Shown here: positions 16,849 through 25,097 of the stretch, piece by piece
Layout: each line of letters starts with the position of its first letter
How positions within the stretch are numbered: the stretch's first letter is position 1
NCBI RefSeq assembly: GCF_006716235.1
Contig: NZ_VFOR01000001.1
Location: 434,001 to 498,000 of the forward strand
DNA length: 64,000 bases
Reading direction: 5' to 3'
Source: Propioniferax innocua
GTDB lineage: Bacteria > Actinomycetota > Actinomycetes > Propionibacteriales > Propionibacteriaceae
Made by a program: the position numbers and the translations under genes
Notes under the pieces: model-generated
Told to the model about the DNA's origin: nothing
What the model saw: only the letters and a program-made list of their open reading frames with translations
Databases searched by the model: none

Positions 16849-18930
16849 GTGCCCAAAGCGACTGCGAAGAACAAGCCTGGCGGAGGTGACTACGAGGCCC
16901 GGCACCTGCTGGTGCTCGAAGGCCTCGAGGCCGTCCGCAAACGCCCCGCGATGTACATCGGATCCACCGACACTCGCGGCCTCATGCACTGCCTCTGGGA
17001 GATCATCGACAACGCCGTCGACGAAGCCCTCAGTGGTTTCGGCACCGAGATCGGTGTGACGCTGGAGAAGAACGGTGCGATCGTCGTCCGCGATCAGGCG
17101 CGTGGCATCCCCGTCGACAAAGAACCCAAGACCGGCCTGACCGGAGTCGAGGTCGTCTTCACCAAACTCCATGCCGGCGGCAAGTTCGGCGCCGGCTCCT
17201 ACAACGCCACCGGTGGTCTGCACGGCGTCGGCGCGTCGGTGGTCAATGCACTGTCATCACGCCTCGACGTACGTGTGGACCGCAACGGGGCCACACACGA
17301 GATGTCCTTCCGCCACGGTGTTCCCGGCGAGTTCGACGGCGACGGCCCCGACGCGAAATTCACCCCCGGCTCGAAGCTGCGCAAGACCGGCAAGATCGGA
17401 CGTGGCGTCACCGGAACCCGCGTCCGGTTCTGGCCCGATCCGCAGATCTTCGGACGCGACGCCACACTCAACCGTGACCTGCTCTCCGCACGCGCCCGTC
17501 AGACCAGCTTCCTGGTCCCCGGGCTCGCAATCACCATCCATGACGATCGTGGCGAGGAGCCCTTCACCGAAGAACATCGCCATGACGGCGGCATCAGCGA
17601 ATTCTGCGAATTCCTCGCCCCCGATCAAGCCGTGACCGACGTGGTCCGACTCCAAGGTACCGACAAATTCACCGAAACCGTCCCGATGCTTGACGATTCC
17701 GGATCGCTCACCCCCACCGATGTGGAGCGGGACCTGGAGATCGACATCGCCCTGCGCTGGGGAACCGGCTATGACACCGTCACCAAGTCGTTCGTGAACA
17801 TCATCGCCACACCCAAGGGCGGGACCCACGTGAACGGCTACGAGCGAGCACTCGGCAAAGCCGTCACCAAAGCCCTCGACGGCACACGTCTGCTCAAATC
17901 CGGAGAACAGGTCACCAAGGAGGATGCCCTCGAGGGCCTGACCTCGGTGGTCACCGTCCGACTGGCCGAACCACAGTTCGAAGGCCAGACCAAGGAGGTT
18001 CTCGGCACCCCGGCGGTCTCTCGACTGGTGGCATCGTGCGTCGAACGTGAGCTGGGGCGGTTCTTCACCTCGTCCAAGGCCGGGGTCAAGCAACAGGCAC
18101 GCACAGTGTTGGAGAAGAGTGTCGCCGCTGCTCGCACACGGGTGCAGGCACGTGCCCACAAGGAGGCCCAGCGTCGCAAGAACGCGCTGGAGAGCGCAAC
18201 GCTCCCCGCCAAGCTCAAGGACTGCCGCAGCAAGGACGTCGAACGTCGCGAACTGTTCATCGTGGAGGGCGACTCGGCTCTCGGAACCGCGATGTCGGCA
18301 CGAAGCTCCGAATTCCAGGCGTTGTTGCCCATCCGCGGCAAGATCCTCAACGTCCAGAAGGCTTCGGTCACCGACATGCTGAAGAACGCCGAGTGCGCTT
18401 CGATCATCCAAGTGGTCGGTGCCGGGTCGGGCCGTTCGTTCGATCTTGACGCCGCCCGCTACGGCAAGGTCATCTTCATGGCCGATGCCGACTCCGACGG
18501 TGCGCACATCCGCTGCCTGCTCGCGACGCTGTTCTTCCGATACATGCGCCCGCTGATCGAGGCCGGCCGCGTCTACAGCGCCGTACCTCCCCTGCACCGG
18601 TTCGAACTCACCAACCCGCGCAAGGGCATGGACAAGTACATCTACACGTACTCCGACGCCGAATATCAACGCAAGGCCGCCGAACTCACCAAGAAGAAAC
18701 TCAACTTCAAGGAGCCGCAGCGCTACAAGGGCCTGGGTGAAATGGACGCCGATCAGCTCGCGGACACCACCATGACCATGGGGCGGCGAACGCTGCGCCG
18801 CATCACGCTCGACGACGCTGAAGAGGCCGAGGGCGTGTTCGAGATGCTGATGGGAAACGATGTCGCTCCCCGCAAGGAGTTCATCGTCGATGGCGCCTAC
18901 CGCATCGACGCCGAGGCCATCGACGCCTGA
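16849..18930 (+). CDS. parE: DNA topoisomerase IV subunit B
   Basis: 693-aa ATPase subunit that pairs with ParC (4370) to decatenate and relax DNA. The GHKL ATPase part has EIIDNAVDEALSGFG near residue 50 and a GGLHGVGASVVNALS loop near 122. The TOPRIM part has EGDSALGTAMSARSSEFQAL near 470 and the metal-binding DADSDGAHI near 545. The C-terminal QRYKGLGEMDADQL is typical of GyrB/ParE. The length without an insertion and a separate ParC support topoisomerase IV. GTG at 16849 has a TAGGGT hexamer 6 nt upstream. A 17-bp inverted repeat follows the stop. Confidence 0.88.
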   Translation: MPKATAKNKPGGGDYEARHLLVLEGLEAVRKRPAMYIGSTDTRGLMHCLWEIIDNAVDEALSGFGTEIGVTLEKNGAIVVRDQARGIPVDKEPKTGLTGVEVVFTKLHAGGKFGAGSYNATGGLHGVGASVVNALSSRLDVRVDRNGATHEMSFRHGVPGEFDGDGPDAKFTPGSKLRKTGKIGRGVTGTRVRFWPDPQIFGRDATLNRDLLSARARQTSFLVPGLAITIHDDRGEEPFTEEHRHDGGISEFCEFLAPDQAVTDVVRLQGTDKFTETVPMLDDSGSLTPTDVERDLEIDIALRWGTGYDTVTKSFVNIIATPKGGTHVNGYERALGKAVTKALDGTRLLKSGEQVTKEDALEGLTSVVTVRLAEPQFEGQTKEVLGTPAVSRLVASCVERELGRFFTSSKAGVKQQARTVLEKSVAAARTRVQARAHKEAQRRKNALESATLPAKLKDCRSKDVERRELFIVEGDSALGTAMSARSSEFQALLPIRGKILNVQKASVTDMLKNAECASIIQVVGAGSGRSFDLDAARYGKVIFMADADSDGAHIRCLLATLFFRYMRPLIEAGRVYSAVPPLHRFELTNPRKGMDKYIYTYSDAEYQRKAAELTKKKLNFKEPQRYKGLGEMDADQLADTTMTMGRRTLRRITLDDAEEAEGVFEMLMGNDVAPRKEFIVDGAYRIDAEAIDA

Positions 18931-18986
18931 CCCGAACCGCACCGCTCTCCGACCGGACTCTCATACCATCCGACCGGACTCTCATA

Positions 18987-19055
18987 CCAAGTGCAGCGTC
19001 TGATCCATGATCAACGCACTCTCGTGCCCGACCCATCGTCAGATGCTGCACTTGG
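18987..19055. terminator. 17-bp inverted repeat between parE and the first TPR gene
   Basis: Arms CCAAGTGCAGCGTCTGA (18987-19003) and TCAGATGCTGCACTTGG (19039-19055) pair with a single G-T wobble around a 35-nt loop. It sits between two convergent genes, so it may end both transcripts, but the loop is long and no T-tract follows. Two direct copies of CCGACCGGACTCTCATACCA lie just before it (~18950-18989). Confidence 0.5.
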
Positions 19056-19064
19056 CGCACCGGA

Positions 19065-19916
19065 TCAGGAGATGAGCCCCTGCTCGACGAGAAACGTCCG
19101 GTAACGCGGCGGTTCCTCGTCGAGGATGTCCGGCACCTGCATGCGCGCGGCGATCAAACCGTTCGCAGCAGCACGCGTGTTGCCGAGTTCGTACTCACAC
19201 TCGCCGAGCCGCAGCTGCACATACGGGTTCTCCATGCCGCCGGGGGCCTGCGTCGCACGGAAGAAGGTGTCACGAGCCTCAGCCCACTGACCCTTGTCCA
19301 TATAGGCATCCCCCATGTGGGCGAGGAACCACATCGATCCGTCGGCTTCGCGTTCGTCTCCGAGAAGCCCGAGGGCACGCTGGCACAGGCCGATGGCGTC
19401 ATCCCAGCGCTCGGCATCCATCGCCTCCTGGAGTTCGGCGACAATCTGTTGGACTTGGGGAGCATCCACGTTCAACGGTTCTCCCGATGCGGGGCGCTCA
19501 CCACCCTGCGCGACAGCGATGTAGGACTCATCACGTCCGAAGGCAGACGGACCGAACTCGTCATACAGGGCAGCCAGAATCCGACGTCCCTCCTGCGCAT
19601 CGCCGGTCTCCCAGGCAAGGACGCCCCGATGGAAGCGCGTCGACGGATCCTCGACGCCATAGTGCTGCTCGAAGCGCGGCAGCCATCTCGTCGCGGCGTC
19701 CCACGCGTCAACGCGCTGGAAACTTCCCATCGCCCGATACACGAATCCCTGAAGGCGTTCGTCCGTCGCCGGATCCCCGGGGAACTCGTTCCAGGCACGG
19801 TCGAACACCTCGACCACGGCTGCTTGATCTCCGGCAGCCAGCGCCGCATCGAGCGTCGTGTCGAAATCACCGTCCACGACCCAGTCGGCCCACTCGTCGA
19901 ATGTGCTGAACGACAT
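19065..19916 (-). CDS. TPR-like protein, candidate immunity/antitoxin partner (copy 1)
   Basis: 283 aa, acidic, no signal peptide or membrane segment. Begins FSTFDEWADWVVDGDFDTTL and is rich in paired helices resembling tetratricopeptide repeats: WDDAIGLCQRALGLLGDE (~165), AHMGDAYMDKGQWAEARDTF (~195), LRLGECEYELGNTRAAANGL (~230). It is clearly homologous along its length to the protein at 20740-21612. It lies 32 bp after a GH-E-like nuclease gene, and its ATG has GAAGGGA upstream. An acidic partner directly behind a small nuclease gene suggests an immunity or antitoxin role; this is inference, as I know no named family for it. Confidence 0.7.
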   Translation of the reverse strand: MSFSTFDEWADWVVDGDFDTTLDAALAAGDQAAVVEVFDRAWNEFPGDPATDERLQGFVYRAMGSFQRVDAWDAATRWLPRFEQHYGVEDPSTRFHRGVLAWETGDAQEGRRILAALYDEFGPSAFGRDESYIAVAQGGERPASGEPLNVDAPQVQQIVAELQEAMDAERWDDAIGLCQRALGLLGDEREADGSMWFLAHMGDAYMDKGQWAEARDTFFRATQAPGGMENPYVQLRLGECEYELGNTRAAANGLIAARMQVPDILDEEPPRYRTFLVEQGLIS

Positions 19917-19948
19917 CGCTGTTTCCCTTCATCGCTGACAACAGAACG

Positions 19949-20617
19949 TTACGTGCCCGGCACATCGAGCACCCAGTCGCCCTCGGTCGGCATCGCGTCG
20001 GCGTATCTGGCGCGTTGGCTACCGCCGTTACGCCAGTTGTCGGGGCCATATTCGAAGATGTAGTTGTCCGCGTCGTGCATCCACGCCTTATTCGTCTCGG
20101 GCGGAAGCTTGTGACCCTTCGTGACCCAGTAATCCACAGCATCCTCGGGCATGTGCCCCATCGTGGCCTCGGTGAGATCACGCAGTTTGCCCGACTCGTC
20201 CTTCATGAACACCTTGCCGAGATCGTCGGCCACGAGGTCGCGGATGTTGCCGGCGTCATCCATGAACTTCTCGGGTTTGAGCTGACGCCCCATCGAGTCG
20301 TACAACAGCGCCGGCTTGCCGTTCGCGCCGACGGACTTACCCTGCAACATATTGCGCCAGATGCCCTGCGAGGTCTCCCCGATGGGTTTACCGGCACGCA
20401 CTGCGGCCTTCGGCGTCGCTGGATTGGGGCCGAGCAGATGCGACCGCAGTTTCTTCTTCTCCCAACGCGCGACATCGTCCAGATTGTCGGCGACGCGGCG
20501 TGCGACGTCGGCGATGTCATCGGTGTACTTCGCCAACTGCGACGGCACTTTGAAGAACTCACCGCAATGTTTGACGATGAAGCCACCGGCTCCCTTGATC
20601 ACGGTTGTCTTCGCCAC
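19949..20617 (-). CDS. GH-E / Endonuclease VII-like nuclease-domain protein (copy 1)
   Basis: 222 aa. The first ~28 residues (TTVIKGAGGFIVKHCGEFF) form a short hydrophobic segment shared with copy 2, and the middle is variable and basic. The C-terminal ~80 residues carry TMGHMPEDAVDYW, then HDADNYIFEYGPDNWRNGG and QRARY, ending in DVPGT. The spaced MGH...YW...NY..E pattern resembles the GH-E branch of the HNH/Endo VII nucleases found in polymorphic toxins. No secretion leader or LXG/WXG domain is visible. Start is GTG at 20617 with TAGTTT 6 nt upstream and no Shine-Dalgarno, so probably leaderless. Nuclease activity is not proven. Confidence 0.65.
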   Translation of the reverse strand: MAKTTVIKGAGGFIVKHCGEFFKVPSQLAKYTDDIADVARRVADNLDDVARWEKKKLRSHLLGPNPATPKAAVRAGKPIGETSQGIWRNMLQGKSVGANGKPALLYDSMGRQLKPEKFMDDAGNIRDLVADDLGKVFMKDESGKLRDLTEATMGHMPEDAVDYWVTKGHKLPPETNKAWMHDADNYIFEYGPDNWRNGGSQRARYADAMPTEGDWVLDVPGT

Positions 20618-20623
20618 GGGAAG

Positions 20624-20629
20624 AAACTA
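20624..20629 (-). promoter_or_regulatory. -10 hexamer TAGTTT for nuclease copy 1
   Basis: TAGTTT on the minus strand with exactly 6 nt before the GTG at 20617, the same spacing as in copy 2. Confidence 0.45.
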
Positions 20630-20739
20630 TCGGCGGAGAGCCGTGGTCACCCGCGCCATGCCGAGGAAAGATCCTCCCTGTGGTGTCCTGCCTCGGCACG
20701 GAGCGACCGAGCCCGTTCCAGAGCGCGTCGGTCGGTGTG

Positions 20740-21612
20740 TCAGGAATCGATGAGGCCCTGCTCCCGAAGGAACTTCAGATACTTCGGGGGTTCCTCGTCG
20801 AGGATGTCCGGAGCCTGCATGTATGCGGCGATCAGACCGTTGGCTGCCGGACGCTCGTTGCCGAGCTCGTACTCCGACTGGCCGAGACGGAGCTGGATGT
20901 ACGGGTTCTCCATACCACCGGGCACCTGTGTCGCCAGGGCGAACGTGTCCCGGGCCTCGGCCCACTGCTCCTGCTCCACGTAGGCGTCTCCCATGGTGCC
21001 CAGGAACCACATCGCCCCATCGGCGCTGCGTGGATCGCCCAGCAGGGACAGCCCTTCACGACACAGGCCGATGGCCTCATCCCAGCGCCCCGTGTCCATG
21101 GCGTCATTCACCTGTTCTGCAACGCCCTGGACGCGCGGATCATCCACCGACAACGCTTCGGCGTTCTCGGCCGCCACCGGCTCACCGGCAGGCGCCGACA
21201 CCTCCCCGCGCGCCACCGCTACGTAACCGGGATCGGGCAGGAAACCGTTGGGCCCGAAGTCCTCGTACAGCTTGGCCAACTCCGCTTGTCCGGCAACGGC
21301 ATCACCGGTGTTCCACGCGGTCACGCCGCGGTGGAACCGCACCGACGGCTCCTGCGCCCCGTAGAGCGTCGCCATGCGTGGCACCCAACGGGCTGACGCA
21401 TCCCACTGGCGGAGATCATGGAAGTGTCCCAGTGCGGAGGAGACGACCCCCTGCAGCCGCTGGTCATCGTGCTCGCCGGGGAATGATTCCCACGCCTCAT
21501 CGTGGAGTGCAACCACGCGGGCACCGTCTCGCGACTCCACCGCTTCGTCGAGCATCTCGTCGAACTCGTCGTCGATCCAGTCGGCCCAATCGTCGAAGGT
21601 CTCAAACCTCAT
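20740..21612 (-). CDS. TPR-like protein, candidate immunity/antitoxin partner (copy 2)
   Basis: 290-aa paralogue of the 19065-19916 protein. It shares the start FETFDDWADWIDDEFDEMLD, the central WDEAIGLCREGLSLLGDPR, the repeat pair GTMGDAYVEQEQWAEARDTF / RLGQSEYELGNERPAANGL, and the end PDILDEEPPKYLKFLREQGL. Strongly acidic. GGGAGG lies about 9 nt before the ATG, a good ribosome site. It is 54 bp behind nuclease copy 2, completing the duplicated pair. The function is unknown; its position suggests it neutralises its neighbour. Confidence 0.7.
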   Translation of the reverse strand: MRFETFDDWADWIDDEFDEMLDEAVESRDGARVVALHDEAWESFPGEHDDQRLQGVVSSALGHFHDLRQWDASARWVPRMATLYGAQEPSVRFHRGVTAWNTGDAVAGQAELAKLYEDFGPNGFLPDPGYVAVARGEVSAPAGEPVAAENAEALSVDDPRVQGVAEQVNDAMDTGRWDEAIGLCREGLSLLGDPRSADGAMWFLGTMGDAYVEQEQWAEARDTFALATQVPGGMENPYIQLRLGQSEYELGNERPAANGLIAAYMQAPDILDEEPPKYLKFLREQGLIDS

Positions 21613-21666
21613 GTGCCGTTCCTCCCACTTCTGTACTGCACCACGCGCCCAGCTCCGCCGAACATG

Positions 21667-22287
21667 CTAGGTCCCCGGCACATCCGCCGACCATGGTGGG
21701 ACAGGGTCGGCGTTGGTGTACACGTTGCGCTGCTTGCCACCGTTGCTCCAGTTGTCCGGCCCGTACTCGAAGAAGTAGTTGTCCGGGTCGTGCATCCACG
21801 CCTTGTTCGCGTCGGGCGGTGACTTGTAGCCGGTGGTCGTCCAGTAATCGACGGCGTCGACCGGGTAATGCCCCATCGTCGCCTTCGTCAGGTCGTGATG
21901 GTTGCCGGCCGCGTCCTTGATGTAGATCTTCTTGAGGTCCGCATCGCCGATCCTACGGATCGTACCGTCGGCATCCATGAACTTCTCGGGCTTCAGCGTC
22001 CGTCCCGACTTGGAGTACAACTCGCCGTCGTTGAGCATGCGCCGGAAGATCCCCTGCCCGGTGTCGCCGAGTTTGGTGGGGTTCTTGCCCAGATAATGCG
22101 AACGGAGCTTGCCGGTCTTGAAGTTCTTCCGGATGAACGTGTCCATGTCCGGTGTCTTCGCAAGCTTCTTGGCAACATCGGCGGCCTCGTCGAGATTTCC
22201 CACGAAGCTCTTGGGGATCCGGAAGTAGTCTCCGCAGTGCTTGACGATGAAGCCACCGACCCCTTTGAACACGGTGGTCTTCGGCAT
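21667..22287 (-). CDS. GH-E / Endonuclease VII-like nuclease-domain protein (copy 2)
   Basis: 206-aa paralogue of the 19949-20617 protein. Shared blocks are the N-terminal KTTVFKGVGGFIVKHCGDYF, LKPEKFMDADGTIR in the middle, and the C-terminal TMGHYPVDAVDYW ... HDPDNYFFEYGPDNWSNGG ... DVPGT. The basic middle (KNFKTGKLRSHYLGKNPTK) differs from copy 1. These invariant His, Tyr, Asn and Glu positions are the likely catalytic and metal-binding residues if this is a GH-E/Endo VII fold. ATG at 22287 has TAAATT 6 nt upstream and no Shine-Dalgarno. Neither copy looks truncated. Confidence 0.65.
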   Translation of the reverse strand: MPKTTVFKGVGGFIVKHCGDYFRIPKSFVGNLDEAADVAKKLAKTPDMDTFIRKNFKTGKLRSHYLGKNPTKLGDTGQGIFRRMLNDGELYSKSGRTLKPEKFMDADGTIRRIGDADLKKIYIKDAAGNHHDLTKATMGHYPVDAVDYWTTTGYKSPPDANKAWMHDPDNYFFEYGPDNWSNGGKQRNVYTNADPVPPWSADVPGT

Positions 22288-22293
22288 GACGCC

Positions 22294-22299
22294 AATTTA
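22294..22299 (-). promoter_or_regulatory. -10 hexamer TAAATT for nuclease copy 2
   Basis: TAAATT on the minus strand, 6 nt before the ATG at 22287; predicted leaderless start heading the four-gene island. Confidence 0.5.
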
Positions 22300-22386
22300 C
22301 GACAGCCGCTCCCGGAACCAGCCCGATGAGTGGGGGAATCTTCCTCGATGTCGGCGCCCCGGCCGAGGCGGACGAGCGGTCACGTC

Positions 22387-22878
22387 TCAGGCACGAACCA
22401 TGCGGAGATCGCGCGCCCCATCGTCACACGGGCGCTCCCCACCATCGAACTCGAAGCCGTGGCGCCGGTAGAACTCGATGGCCCACTCATCGGCTTCAGT
22501 CACCCACAGGTGAGCGGGAGCATCACCGATCGTGACGGTGATGAGATGATCTGCGACGCCAGTGTCCCGAGCGGGCTCGAGCACATGGAGGTGCCAGAGC
22601 TCAAGCGGCCCGGGGGCGTCCTCGTCCCGTGCTGTGCCGGCGCGGGAGAACCCGACGAGGGCGTCGCCCTCCCCGGTGTCGTAGACCACCCAGAAGTACG
22701 CCCCCATGAGCATGTCCTGCTCCCACGAGGCGATGCGTTCTGACATCTGCGGCTCATGCTCGACGGGGTGTTCCTCCCCTGCCGCATGCGCCTGCCGCCA
22801 CTCACGGACGAGCACATCGGCGATCTCCGGCAGATCGACGGGCGTCGCCTGCCGCACACGGAATCGTCCCGGCGCCAT
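22387..22878 (-). CDS. GNAT-family N-acetyltransferase
   Basis: 163 aa with a complete GNAT layout: N-terminal RVRQATPVDLPEIADVLVRE, central LWHLHVLEPARDTGVADHLI (a weak version of the acetyl-CoA loop), and C-terminal WAIEFYRRHGFEFDGGER. Substrate unknown. Its ATG overlaps the sigA stop by one base (TGATG), so its translation is probably coupled to sigA. Confidence 0.8.
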   Translation of the reverse strand: MAPGRFRVRQATPVDLPEIADVLVREWRQAHAAGEEHPVEHEPQMSERIASWEQDMLMGAYFWVVYDTGEGDALVGFSRAGTARDEDAPGPLELWHLHVLEPARDTGVADHLITVTIGDAPAHLWVTEADEWAIEFYRRHGFEFDGGERPCDDGARDLRMVRA

Positions 22879-24425
22879 CAGTCCAGATAATCTCGGAGAA
22901 CCTGTGAACGGCTCGGATGGCGCAGCTTCGACATCGTCTTCGACTCGATCTGGCGGATGCGCTCACGGGTCACGCCGTAGACCTTGCCGATCTCGTCGAG
23001 GGTCTTGGGCTGACCATCGGTGAGCCCAAAGCGCATCGACACCACACCGGCCTCACGCTCGGAGAGCGTGTCCAGCACATCGTGCAGCTGCTCCTGCAGC
23101 AACGTGAAACTGACCGCATCGGCCGGAACCACGGCCTCGGAGTCCTCGATGAGGTCGCCGAACTCCGAGTCTCCATCCTCACCCAGCGGGGTGTGCAGCG
23201 AGATCGGTTCACGACCGTACTTCTGCACCTCGACGACCTTCTCCGGGGTCATGTCGAGTTCCTCGGCCAGCTCCTCAGGCGTGGGCTCGCGGCCGAGATC
23301 CTGCAGCATCTGACGCTGCACACGCGCCAGCTTGTTGATGACCTCGACCATGTGCACCGGGATACGAATGGTGCGGGCCTGGTCGGCCATGGCACGCGTG
23401 ATGGCCTGCTTGATCCACCACGTGGCGTACGTGGAGAACTTGTAGCCCTTGGTGTAGTCGAACTTCTCGACCGCGCGGATCAGACCGAGGTTTCCCTCCT
23501 GGATGAGGTCCAGGAACAGCATGCCGCGACCGGTGTACCGCTTCGCGAGAGACACCACCAGACGAAGGTTCGCCTCGAGCAGGTGGTTCTTCGCCTCGCG
23601 TCCATCGGCCGCGATCCACTCGTAATCCTCGCGATGACTGGCTTTGACCTTCTTCTCGGGATCCGCCAACTGCTCTCCGGCGAACAGGCCTGCTTCGATT
23701 CGCTTGGCAAGATCGACTTCCTGCTCGGCGTTCAGCAGGGCAACCTTGCCGATCTGCTTCAGATAGTCCTTCACCGGGTCAGCGGTCGCACCAGCAACCA
23801 TGACCTGCTGCTCGGGCTCATCGGCGTCGTCGGTGTCGGAGAGAGAGAAGCCCTGCTCCTCGGTGAGCTTCTTCTCCTCCTCAGCCGTCTCCTCGGGCTT
23901 GAAGTCCTTCTCGTCGACATCGTCGAGCGTCCGCTTCTTGCCCACGGTCACGACCACATGGTCGCCCTCGATCTTGCCGGTCACCTTGCGGTTGACGAGG
24001 TCGTCGAGCACTTGCTCACGTGTGACCTCGTCCCCCACCTCGGGATCGATCGCCACCGTGGTCTTCTTCGCGGTCGACTTCTTTGCTGTCGTCGCCGCCT
24101 TCTTCGCCGCGGTGGTCTTCTTGGCGGCCGTCTTGGTGGCGGTCGCCGTGGCCTTCTTGGCCGCAGTCTTCTTCGCCGCCGTGGCCTTCTTCGCGGTCGT
24201 CTTCTTCGCCGTCGTCTTGGTGGAGGTCGCCGTGGCCTTCTTGGCCGCAGTCTTCTTCGCCGTCGACTTCGCCGCAGTGGTCTTTTTGGCTGCCGTCTTC
24301 GTGGCTGTCGTTTTCTTGGCTGCCGTCTTCTTGGCAGCTGCCGCCTTCTTCTTGGTCGTTGCTGAGGGCTTGGACTGCCCCGCGCTGGCCTCGGCGTCGG
24401 CGTTGTCCTTGGAAGTCGGCGTCAC
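22878..24425 (-). CDS. sigA: Primary RNA polymerase sigma factor
   Basis: 515 aa. Residues ~25-123 are a Lys/Ala/Thr low-complexity tract (repeated AAKKTTA-like units), as in several actinobacterial HrdB/SigA proteins. Region 1.2 starts near 205 ([20 protein letters not shown]), region 2 has [20 protein letters not shown] (core and -10 binding), and region 4 ends with [20 protein letters not shown] (-35 recognition). Start GTG at 24425 with AGAGGT just upstream. A TTGACA lies at 24478-24473 on the same strand, but no convincing -10 was found. The GNAT gene overlaps its stop. Confidence 0.93.
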   Translation of the reverse strand: MTPTSKDNADAEASAGQSKPSATTKKKAAAAKKTAAKKTTATKTAAKKTTAAKSTAKKTAAKKATATSTKTTAKKTTAKKATAAKKTAAKKATATATKTAAKKTTAAKKAATTAKKSTAKKTTVAIDPEVGDEVTREQVLDDLVNRKVTGKIEGDHVVVTVGKKRTLDDVDEKDFKPEETAEEEKKLTEEQGFSLSDTDDADEPEQQVMVAGATADPVKDYLKQIGKVALLNAEQEVDLAKRIEAGLFAGEQLADPEKKVKASHREDYEWIAADGREAKNHLLEANLRLVVSLAKRYTGRGMLFLDLIQEGNLGLIRAVEKFDYTKGYKFSTYATWWIKQAITRAMADQARTIRIPVHMVEVINKLARVQRQMLQDLGREPTPEELAEELDMTPEKVVEVQKYGREPISLHTPLGEDGDSEFGDLIEDSEAVVPADAVSFTLLQEQLHDVLDTLSEREAGVVSMRFGLTDGQPKTLDEIGKVYGVTRERIRQIESKTMSKLRHPSRSQVLRDYLD

Positions 24426-24559
24426 TATTACCTCTCGACCAAATGTTTCAGGGCACAGCAGGGCACGCTGTTGTCAACGTTTCTGCAACTCAGCCATCAT
24501 GCCACGGTGACGCTCACTATTCGAATCGCGGCGTGTCCCGGATAGCCGAAGATGTTCGT

Positions 24560-24934
24560 TCACTCGGTCTCGTCGCCGGCCTTCACGGTGAGCACCGGGC
24601 ACGGCGCATCGAGCAGAACCTTCTGGGCATTCGCTCCCAGAAGAAGCTTCCCTGTGGGCGAACGGCGCCGCAGACCGATCACGATCATCGACGCATGAAC
24701 GCGCTCAGCCTCGTTCATCACCCGCTCCGCCACAGCCCCGGGCTCCCCCGCCTCGACGACCTCATAATCCTCGACGCCGGCCCGCTCCAGGGCCGCACGG
24801 GCCACAGCGACATCATCAAGCGGGCCAGTGGGGACCAACACAAGACTCGTGCCGCGCGCCAGGACCTCCGTGATCGCAGCGTGCAGCGCTGTCACTCCCT
24901 CGGGTTTCTCCGAGAACCCCACGACTATGGGCAC
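24560..24934 (-). CDS. Small universal stress protein (UspA)
   Basis: 124-aa single-domain UspA fold, slightly shorter than usual. Begins [20 protein letters not shown] and ends [23 protein letters not shown] plus PCPVLTV. The ATP-binding GxxG-x9-G pattern is partly kept (G at the serine position). GGGAGG lies upstream of the ATG. It sits 134 bp upstream of sigA on the same strand, so read-through into sigA is possible. Confidence 0.8.
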   Translation of the reverse strand: MPIVVGFSEKPEGVTALHAAITEVLARGTSLVLVPTGPLDDVAVARAALERAGVEDYEVVEAGEPGAVAERVMNEAERVHASMIVIGLRRRSPTGKLLLGANAQKVLLDAPCPVLTVKAGDETE

Positions 24935-25084
24935 GACACCTCCCGAACTCGCCCCGGATCAGCATTCCGCGTTCGCCACAGCATGCTTTCCTCCAGCATG
25001 TTTCGTACAGCATGCCCTGTGAAGGGCCGAGTCGCGAGCGGACACCTCCACGTGGCCGGACGCAGCCGCGTCGACGCTGTCCAC

Positions 25085-25090
25085 TACTCT
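25085..25090 (+). promoter_or_regulatory. -10 hexamer TACTCT for oligopeptidase B
   Basis: TACTCT with 7 nt to the ATG at 25098 and no Shine-Dalgarno between. Confidence 0.45.
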
Positions 25091-25097
25091 CCCGCAC

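Noticed and set aside
24473-24478. TTGACA as the sigA promoter
   Set aside because: A -35 match without a TANNNT at suitable spacing; noted in the sigA entry but not listed as a promoter.
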